From positions 1 to 19,827 of the forward strand of contig CAKRWZ010000032.1 in assembly GCA_934418295.1 (NCBI GenBank): DNA of 19,827 bases. The letters run 5' to 3'. Positions 15,250 to 19,827 of the stretch are shown here, piece after piece. Source of the stretch: an uncultured Mediterraneibacter sp. (GTDB taxonomy: Bacteria > Bacillota > Clostridia > Lachnospirales > Lachnospiraceae). Position 1 is the first letter of the stretch, and each line of letters begins with the position of its first letter. A program made the translations under genes and the position numbers. The notes under the pieces were generated by a model that saw only the letters and a program-made list of their open reading frames with translations, had not been told where the DNA came from and made no database searches.

Positions 15250-15495
15250 ATGTTACATCCATCTTATACAGATTTGATGAAAGTAGTAAACGCAGACGTG
15301 GAGGACGGCGCTACAAAAATCGTCAACAGCCGTTATTCCATCGTGCTTGCCACATCAAAAAGAGCAAGACAGCTGATCGACGGAAGTGAGCCGCTGGTCA
15401 ACACAAAACCGGGCGAGAAACCGCTTTCCATTGCGATCGATGAATTAAATCAAGGAAAGATCAAGATCGTAGCGGAAAATTCAGAGGAAGCATAA
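15250..15495 (+). CDS. rpoZ: RNA polymerase omega subunit
   Basis: Omega is a small subunit that assists folding and assembly of the beta-prime subunit. The 81-residue product has the conserved N-terminal block: MLHPSYTDLM (1-10), then NSRYSIVLATSKRARQL (26-42), followed by KPLSIAIDELNQGKI. This matches the RpoZ family in length and order. AAAGGAG lies 9 nt before the ATG, inside the gmk 3' end, and one base separates the two genes. It closes the yicC-gmk-rpoZ transcript and is followed 8 nt later by a strong intrinsic terminator. Confidence 0.97.
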   Translation: MLHPSYTDLMKVVNADVEDGATKIVNSRYSIVLATSKRARQLIDGSEPLVNTKPGEKPLSIAIDELNQGKIKIVAENSEEA

Positions 15496-15503
15496 AAAGA
15501 AAG

Positions 15504-15528
15504 AGCAGACAATTAAAGTCTGCTTTTT
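15504..15528 (+). terminator. Intrinsic terminator after rpoZ
   Basis: AGCAGAC (15504-15510) and GTCTGCT (15518-15524) form a 7-bp perfect stem with a 7-nt loop, followed by a run of T to 15528. It lies right after the rpoZ stop and is the clearest terminator in the window. Confidence 0.9.
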
Positions 15529-15529
15529 G

Positions 15530-15579
15530 GTTGTCAGGCATACGACAAAAAGATCCGGTGAATCTTTTTTAGTTGTATG
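15530..15579 (+). repeat. Dispersed intergenic hairpin element, copy B
   Basis: Bases 15530-15573 match copy A (4304-4346) at about 80%. Here the fold is longer: CATACGACAAAAAGAT (15539-15554) pairs with 15562-15579 through an 8-bp inner helix, a 2-nt TA bulge and an 8-bp outer helix containing one G-U pair. The T-run 15565-15570 lies inside the stem. It begins one base after the rpoZ terminator T-run. Confidence 0.6.
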
Positions 15580-15619
15580 GCGACGAGTCAAGGTCCGAGC
15601 TTGAAAGGGAGGACAAAAC

Positions 15620-15673
15620 GTGGTGATTGTTACCGGAAAGGCTGCAAGATTTTGCAGAAAAAGGAGCATATGA
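15620..15673 (+). CDS. Possible 17-residue leader ORF coupled to rimO
   Basis: A GTG at 15620 stands 7 nt after a strong AAAGGGAGG and opens a 17-codon frame (MVIVTGKAARFCRKRSI, with GTG as Met). Its TGA stop overlaps the rimO start as ATGA. A small hairpin CTGCAA/TTGCAG (15642-15657) lies within it, just before the rimO AAGGAG. The spacing of the rimO ribosome binding site is only 3 nt, so coupling from this ORF could be the main route to rimO translation. There is no homology I recognise. Chance is a real alternative because the frame is short. Confidence 0.35.
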   Translation: MVIVTGKAARFCRKRSI

Positions 15674-16992
15674 ATATCTTATTTATTTCATTGGGCTGCG
15701 ACAAGAATCTGGTGGATTCAGAGGTGATGCTGGGGCTTCTGGCGTCCCGGGGTTATCAGATGATCGATGAAGAAGGAAAGGCAGATATCATAGTAGTCAA
15801 CACCTGCTGCTTCATCAACGATGCAAAAGAGGAAAGTGTCAATACGATCCTGGAAATGGCAGAATATAAAAAGAACGGACGGCTGAAGGCGCTGATCGTT
15901 ACCGGGTGCCTGGCACAGCGGTACCAGCAGGAGATCCTGGACGAAATTCCGGAGGTGGACGCTGTTTTGGGAACGACTTCTTATGACAAGATCCTGGAAG
16001 CGGTGGACGATGCACTGGCAGGTTCCCAGGATCTGATCCTGCGGGATATCAATGAGACGCCGGAGACGGATGCCGGACGACTGATCACTACCGGCGGTCA
16101 TTACGCTTACCTGAAGATCGCAGAAGGCTGTGATAAACACTGTACATATTGTGTGATCCCTAAAGTGAGAGGAAATTACCGGAGTGTGCCCATGGAGCAG
16201 CTGATCAAAGAAGCAGAGGGATTGGCAGAACAGGGTGTGAAAGAGTTGATCCTGGTGGCGCAGGAGACCACGGTTTACGGAAAAGATCTCTATGGGGAGA
16301 AAAGTCTTCCGAAGCTTTTGCGCCGGCTCTGTAAGATCGCAGGACTTCGCTGGATCCGTCTGCTGTATTGTTATCCGGAGGAGATCACGGATGAACTGAT
16401 CCAGGTGATGAAAGAAGAACCAAAGATCTGTCACTATCTGGACCTTCCGATTCAGCACTCCAATGACGACATTCTTCGGCGGATGGGCAGAAGGACGACG
16501 GGACAGCATCTGCGGGAGATCGTGGAGAAGCTTCGGCGGGAGATCCCGGACATTGCCCTTCGTACAACGCTGATCACCGGATTTCCGGGGGAGACAGAAG
16601 AGCAGCACGAAGAGCTGATGGCATTTGTAGATGAAATGGAATTTGACCGGCTGGGCGTATTCCCGTATTCACCGGAGGAGGGAACCCCTGCCGCAGGCAT
16701 GCCGGATCAAATAGAGGATTCTGTAAAAGAAGAACGACGGCTGGAACTGATGGAGCTCCAGCAGGAGATCGCTTTTGACATGGCAGACCGCATGAAAGGG
16801 AAAGAAATGCTGGTCATGATCGAAGGCAAGGTTGCAGATGAGAATGCTTATGTAGGCAGGACCTACAGAGATGCACCCAATGTGGACGGATTGATCTTTG
16901 TGAACACGGAAGAAGAATTAATGTCCGGAGATTTTGCAAAAGTGAAGGTGACAGGCGCAGTTGATTATGATTTGATAGGAGGATTAATGTAA
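15670..16992 (+). CDS. rimO: Ribosomal protein S12 methylthiotransferase RimO
   Basis: RimO is a radical-SAM enzyme with two iron-sulfur clusters that methylthiolates a conserved aspartate of ribosomal protein S12. The start ATG 15670 gives 440 residues beginning MNILFISLGC as in the family. The frame is open back to 15577, but that ATG lies in a hairpin arm and has no ribosome binding site. The N-terminal (UPF0004) cluster cysteines are Cys10, Cys46 and Cys80; the radical-SAM cysteines are Cys154, Cys158 and Cys161 (CDKHCTYC). A TRAM domain forms the C-terminus (about 375-440). SLGCDKNLVDSE and the end ...YDLIGGLM favour RimO over the related tRNA enzyme MiaB. It overlaps pgsA by 1 nt. No clear promoter is visible upstream. 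Confidence 0.96.
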   Translation: MNILFISLGCDKNLVDSEVMLGLLASRGYQMIDEEGKADIIVVNTCCFINDAKEESVNTILEMAEYKKNGRLKALIVTGCLAQRYQQEILDEIPEVDAVLGTTSYDKILEAVDDALAGSQDLILRDINETPETDAGRLITTGGHYAYLKIAEGCDKHCTYCVIPKVRGNYRSVPMEQLIKEAEGLAEQGVKELILVAQETTVYGKDLYGEKSLPKLLRRLCKIAGLRWIRLLYCYPEEITDELIQVMKEEPKICHYLDLPIQHSNDDILRRMGRRTTGQHLREIVEKLRREIPDIALRTTLITGFPGETEEQHEELMAFVDEMEFDRLGVFPYSPEEGTPAAGMPDQIEDSVKEERRLELMELQQEIAFDMADRMKGKEMLVMIEGKVADENAYVGRTYRDAPNVDGLIFVNTEEELMSGDFAKVKVTGAVDYDLIGGLM

Positions 16993-17534
16993 TGAATTTG
17001 CCAAACAGACTGACAGTATTGAGAATGATTTTGATCCCGATTTTTGTGTTTTTCCTTTTGATCGGAAACGGAAAAGGTATCACAAAATGGATCGCGTTGA
17101 TCGTGTTTATTGTAGCAAGCATCACAGATTTTCTGGACGGAAAGATCGCAAGAAAGTATAAGCTGGTTACCAATTTCGGAAAGTTTATGGATCCTCTGGC
17201 AGACAAGATCCTGGTATGTTCTGCACTGATCTGCCTGGTAGCTTTGAAACGGATCCCGGCATGGATCGTGATCATCATCATTGCGCGGGAATTCATCATC
17301 AGCGGATTCCGCACGGTGGCAGCAGACAACGGCATCGTGATCGCAGCAAGCTACTGGGGAAAATTTAAAACCACATCTCAGATGCTGATGATCATCTGCA
17401 TGATCATCAACTTTAAGGGCGCTTTCCATGTGCTCACACTGGTCCTGATGTGGATCGCACTGGCACTGACCTTGATCTCCATGGCGGATTATATTGCAAA
17501 GAATATCAAAGTTTTGACCCAGGGAGGTCTGTAA
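16992..17534 (+). CDS. pgsA: CDP-diacylglycerol--glycerol-3-phosphate 3-phosphatidyltransferase
   Basis: PgsA makes phosphatidylglycerol-phosphate from CDP-diacylglycerol and glycerol-3-phosphate in the inner membrane. The 180-residue protein has the complete CDP-alcohol phosphotransferase motif: Asp46, Asp49-Gly50, Ala53-Arg54, Gly63, Asp67 and Asp71 (DFLDGKIAR ... GKFMDPLADK). Hydrophobic helices are visible near 10-25, 32-46, 74-100, 118-140 and 145-165. The start codon shares one base with the rimO stop, and pncC begins one base after its stop, so rimO-pgsA-pncC is an operon. Cardiolipin or phosphatidylserine synthases of the same superfamily are less likely, because the length and N-terminus MNLPNRLTVLRM are those of PgsA. 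Confidence 0.96.
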   Translation: MNLPNRLTVLRMILIPIFVFFLLIGNGKGITKWIALIVFIVASITDFLDGKIARKYKLVTNFGKFMDPLADKILVCSALICLVALKRIPAWIVIIIIAREFIISGFRTVAADNGIVIAASYWGKFKTTSQMLMIICMIINFKGAFHVLTLVLMWIALALTLISMADYIAKNIKVLTQGGL

Positions 17535-17535
17535 A

Positions 17536-18039
17536 ATGTGCGCAGAAGCCGGGAAAGAGCAGTCTCTGGAAGAACAGCTGGTGGAAAACCTGTGCCGGAT
17601 GAACTATAAAGTCGTGACGGCAGAATCCTGCACGGGCGGTCTGGTTTCCGGAACCATCATCAATGTGCCAGGTGCTTCCGATGTGCTGGGAGAATCTTAC
17701 ATCACTTATTCAAATGAGGCAAAGCACCGTCTGTTGGGCGTGGCTTGGGAAACGCTGGATACCGTCGGCGCAGTCAGCCCGGAGACGGCGGCTCAGATGG
17801 CAGAGGGCGCAGCAGAAGCGGCCCGGGCAGATGTGGGAATCAGTACTACAGGGATTGCAGGCCCGGGTGGCGGAACAGCAGAAAAACCGGTGGGTCTGGT
17901 GTACATCGGATGCTGTGTCCACGGAAAAACGGAAGTGAAAGAGTGCCGGTTTCAGGGAAACCGTATGGAAAATCGAATGCATACGGTGGAGGAAGCGTTG
18001 AAACTTGCCATAAAAATGTTGCCAGATCGCGAAAGATAG
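17536..18039 (+). CDS. pncC: Nicotinamide-nucleotide amidohydrolase (CinA C-terminal family)
   Basis: PncC hydrolyses nicotinamide mononucleotide to nicotinate mononucleotide and returns it to NAD synthesis. The 167-residue protein is only the CinA C-terminal domain; the N-terminal MoCF-like domain of full CinA is absent and there is no room for it. The catalytic segment AESCTGG (29-35, Ser31), YSNEAKHRLL (58-67, Lys63) and TTGIAGPGGGT (104-114) are present. AGGGAGG stands 8 nt before the ATG. pgsA-cinA is often followed by recA in Firmicutes; recA is not next here, and a new promoter starts immediately after the stop. Arginine codons are mixed (three CGG, two CGT, one each of CGA, CGC, AGA), unlike the following genes. 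Confidence 0.94.
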   Translation: MCAEAGKEQSLEEQLVENLCRMNYKVVTAESCTGGLVSGTIINVPGASDVLGESYITYSNEAKHRLLGVAWETLDTVGAVSPETAAQMAEGAAEAARADVGISTTGIAGPGGGTAEKPVGLVYIGCCVHGKTEVKECRFQGNRMENRMHTVEEALKLAIKMLPDRER

Positions 18040-18068
18040 TTGACAAATGAGAAATTATGAGCGAAAAT
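18040..18068 (+). promoter_or_regulatory. Promoter of the scaffold-GGGtGRT pair
   Basis: A perfect TTGACA (18040-18045) directly follows the pncC stop codon. A 17-bp spacer leads to GAAAAT (18063-18068, 4 of 6 matches). A start near 18075 would give a leader of about 48 nt. The A/T-rich leader contains a weak AAATG/CATTT inverted repeat (18079-18107). Confidence 0.6.
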
Positions 18069-18122
18069 AAGAAAAAGTAAATGTTAAATTTATATCAATA
18101 TGCATTTGAAAGGAGTTTTGAC

Positions 18123-18815
18123 ATGATTTATTCACAAGAAGTAGAACTGATGTGTCCGGTAGCTCAGGGGGCAAATCACGGACCGGCTCCGATTCCGGAA
18201 GAAGCGAAATGGGTACAGGCGAAAGAGGTAAAGGACATCTCTGGTTTTACGCATGGTGTCGGCTGGTGCGCACCGCAGCAGGGTGCCTGTAAGCTGACTT
18301 TGAATGTGAAAGACGGAATCATTCAGGAAGCCCTGGTCGAGACCATCGGATGTTCCGGAATGACGCACTCCGCAGCGATGGCATCGGAGATCCTTCCTGG
18401 CAAAACAATTCTTGAAGCATTAAATACAGACCTTGTTTGTGACGCCATCAACACAGCGATGAGAGAGCTGTTCCTTCAGATTGTTTACGGAAGAACGCAG
18501 AGCGCATTTTCCGAGGACGGACTTGCGATCGGCGCAGGACTGGAAGATCTTGGAAAAGGACTTCGTTCTCAGGTAGGAACTATGTATGGAACCCTTGCAA
18601 AAGGACCGCGTTACCTGGAAATGGCCGAAGGCTATGTAACAGGGATCGCACTGGACGAGCATGATGAGATCATCGGTTATCAGTTCGTAAGCCTTGGCAA
18701 ATTCACAGACTTCATCAAAGCGGGAGATACACCGAATGAAGCGTGGGAAAAAGCAAAAGGCCAGTACGGACGTGTGGACGATGCAGTAAAGATCATCGAT
18801 CCGCGTAAAGAGTGA
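18123..18815 (+). CDS. NifU/IscU-like iron-sulfur scaffold-type protein
   Basis: The start is ATG 18123 (AAAGGAG 7 nt upstream; an in-frame ATG at 18081 has no ribosome binding site), giving 230 residues. The core VKDGIIQEALVETIGCSGMTH (starts at 62), followed by ASEILPGKTILEAL, resembles the NifU N-terminal/IscU fold. Cys77 corresponds to the YGC cysteine of IscU and Cys106 (LVCDAINTA) to its third ligand. Instead of the usual CGD motif there is WCAPQQGAC, with Cys49 and Cys56; Cys11 is extra. The C-terminal 100 residues (about 130-230) extend beyond the roughly 130-residue IscU. A role in cluster assembly or metal transfer is inferred from the fold only. It lies 47 bp before a GGGtGRT-family gene, an association I recall from other Clostridia. 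Arginines are only AGA or CGT. Confidence 0.78.
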   Translation: MIYSQEVELMCPVAQGANHGPAPIPEEAKWVQAKEVKDISGFTHGVGWCAPQQGACKLTLNVKDGIIQEALVETIGCSGMTHSAAMASEILPGKTILEALNTDLVCDAINTAMRELFLQIVYGRTQSAFSEDGLAIGAGLEDLGKGLRSQVGTMYGTLAKGPRYLEMAEGYVTGIALDEHDEIIGYQFVSLGKFTDFIKAGDTPNEAWEKAKGQYGRVDDAVKIIDPRKE

Positions 18816-18862
18816 TCGGGCAGTTACCAGTATACATAGAACAAAATCAGGAGGATGAATAA

Positions 18863-19827
18863 ATGGCTTTATTTGAATCATATGAGAGAAGAATAGATAA
18901 GATCAATGCAGTATTGAACAGTTACGGCATTGCATCCATTGAAGAAGCAGAAAAAATCACAAAAGATGCCGGCCTGGATGTTTACAACCAGATTAAGAGT
19001 ATCCAGCCGATCTGTTTTGAAAATGCCTGTTGGGCTTATACGGTAGGTGCGGCCATCGCGATCAAAAAGGATTGCAGAACGGCAGCAGAGGCAGCTGCAG
19101 CTATCGGCGAAGGCCTTCAGTCATTCTGTATTCCGGGATCCGTAGCAGACCAGCGTAAAGTAGGTCTCGGACACGGTAACCTCGGAAAGATGCTTCTGGA
19201 AGAAGAGACAGACTGCTTCTGCTTCCTGGCAGGACATGAGTCCTTCGCTGCAGCAGAAGGTGCCATCGGTATCGCAGAGAAAGCAAACAAGGTTCGTAAA
19301 AAACCTCTGCGTGTTATCCTGAACGGTCTTGGAAAAGATGCTGCAAAGATCATTTCCAGAATCAACGGATTTACATATGTTCAGACAGAATACGATTACT
19401 ATACAGGAGAGCTGAAAGAAGTTCAGAGAATCTCTTATTCTGACGGCCTTCGTTCCAAAGTAAACTGCTACGGCGCAAACGATGTACGTGAAGGTGTTGC
19501 CATCATGTGGAAAGAGGGTGTTGACGTTTCTATCACAGGAAACTCCACAAACCCGACACGTTTCCAGCATCCGGTAGCAGGAACCTATAAAAAAGAATGC
19601 GTAGAAGCAGGAAAGAAATACTTCTCTGTTGCATCCGGCGGCGGTACAGGACGTACCCTTCACCCGGACAACATGGCAGCAGGTCCGGCTTCTTACGGTA
19701 TGACCGATACTCTCGGAAGAATGCATTCTGACGCACAGTTCGCAGGATCTTCCTCCGTACCGGCCCATGTAGAGATGATGGGACTGATCGGTGCCGGAAA
19801 CAACCCGATGGTCGGAATGACCGTAGC
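18863..19827 (+). CDS. GGGtGRT-family protein, function unknown, 5' part (321 codons)
   Basis: The frame starts at ATG 18863 (AGGAGG 8 nt upstream) and is still open at the window edge. The motif GGGTGRT (259-265) followed by LHPDN identifies the family named for it (GGGtGRT, conserved in anaerobes, no known activity as far as I know). The visible protein is soluble, without signal peptide or membrane helix. Cysteines are at 51, 56, 71, 89, 118, 120, 202 and 246, including CFENAC and DCFCF. Glycine-rich GLGHGNLGKM (101-110), LAGHES (122-127) and ITGNSTNPTRFQHP (224-237) look like ligand or nucleotide/phosphate sites, but this is a guess. Codon use (all arginines AGA or CGT) suggests high expression. 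It follows the NifU-like gene by 47 bp and probably shares its promoter. Confidence 0.85.
   Translation, partial: MALFESYERRIDKINAVLNSYGIASIEEAEKITKDAGLDVYNQIKSIQPICFENACWAYTVGAAIAIKKDCRTAAEAAAAIGEGLQSFCIPGSVADQRKVGLGHGNLGKMLLEEETDCFCFLAGHESFAAAEGAIGIAEKANKVRKKPLRVILNGLGKDAAKIISRINGFTYVQTEYDYYTGELKEVQRISYSDGLRSKVNCYGANDVREGVAIMWKEGVDVSITGNSTNPTRFQHPVAGTYKKECVEAGKKYFSVASGGGTGRTLHPDNMAAGPASYGMTDTLGRMHSDAQFAGSSSVPAHVEMMGLIGAGNNPMVGMTV

Noticed and set aside
15577..15669. N-terminal extension of RimO by 31 residues from ATG 15577
   Set aside because: That ATG lies in the 3' arm of the copy B hairpin, lacks a ribosome binding site, and the extra residues are not part of the RimO family; ATG 15670 gives the standard N-terminus.
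1..19827. CRISPR array, prophage, insertion sequence or toxin-antitoxin pair
   Set aside because: No regularly spaced repeats, transposase, integrase or phage-type genes; gene content is conserved housekeeping throughout.

Overview
The window looks like chromosomal core sequence from an endospore-forming Clostridia, most likely a Lachnospiraceae member. This rests on a full-length spoIVA, the DUF512 gene - der - plsY order, the yicC-gmk-rpoZ and rimO-pgsA-pncC clusters, a bacterial RNase P RNA of E. coli-like (type A) layout, and strong AGGAGG-type ribosome binding sites. I saw no phage, insertion sequence, CRISPR array, tRNA or rRNA. Every stretch longer than 300 bases is accounted for: the only gene-free one between protein genes (7161-7595) is filled by rnpB.

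Layout. 1-2684 (+): 3' end of a DUF512 radical-SAM-type gene, der (ribosome assembly GTPase) and plsY (lysophosphatidate synthesis), overlapping or nearly touching. 2694-4222: spoIVA, with its own sigma-E-like promoter. 4270-7160: terminator-like hairpin, a small dispersed hairpin element, then purine nucleoside phosphorylase, an MTA/SAH-deaminase-type amidohydrolase and rnhA. 7190-7590: rnpB with a clear sigma-A promoter. 7596-8971 (-): pyrBI, aspartate transcarbamoylase. 9148-10352 (+): pheA, chorismate mutase/prephenate dehydratase with ACT domain. 10459-11748 (+): DUF815 AAA ATPase of unknown role. 11762-13498 (-): rqcH/fbpA, ribosome-associated quality control. 13645-15528 (+): yicC, gmk, rpoZ, closed by a textbook terminator. 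15530-18039 (+): second copy of the hairpin element, a possible 17-residue leader ORF, rimO, pgsA, pncC. 18040-19827 (+): new promoter, a NifU/IscU-like protein and the start of a GGGtGRT-family gene that runs off the right edge.

Most of the window is conserved housekeeping: ribosome biogenesis and quality control (der, rimO, rqcH), RNA processing (rnpB, rnhA, yicC), phospholipid synthesis (plsY, pgsA), and nucleotide and aromatic amino-acid metabolism. The best candidate for an undescribed system is the last pair. It joins a scaffold-like protein with an unusual cysteine pattern to a cysteine-rich protein of unknown function carrying a GGGTGRT motif. The pair sits behind its own promoter and uses codons typical of highly expressed genes, unlike its neighbours. 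Smaller leads are the two-copy intergenic hairpin element, the leader ORF overlapping rimO, the phosphorylase-deaminase pair, and nested palindromes in the pheA leader.
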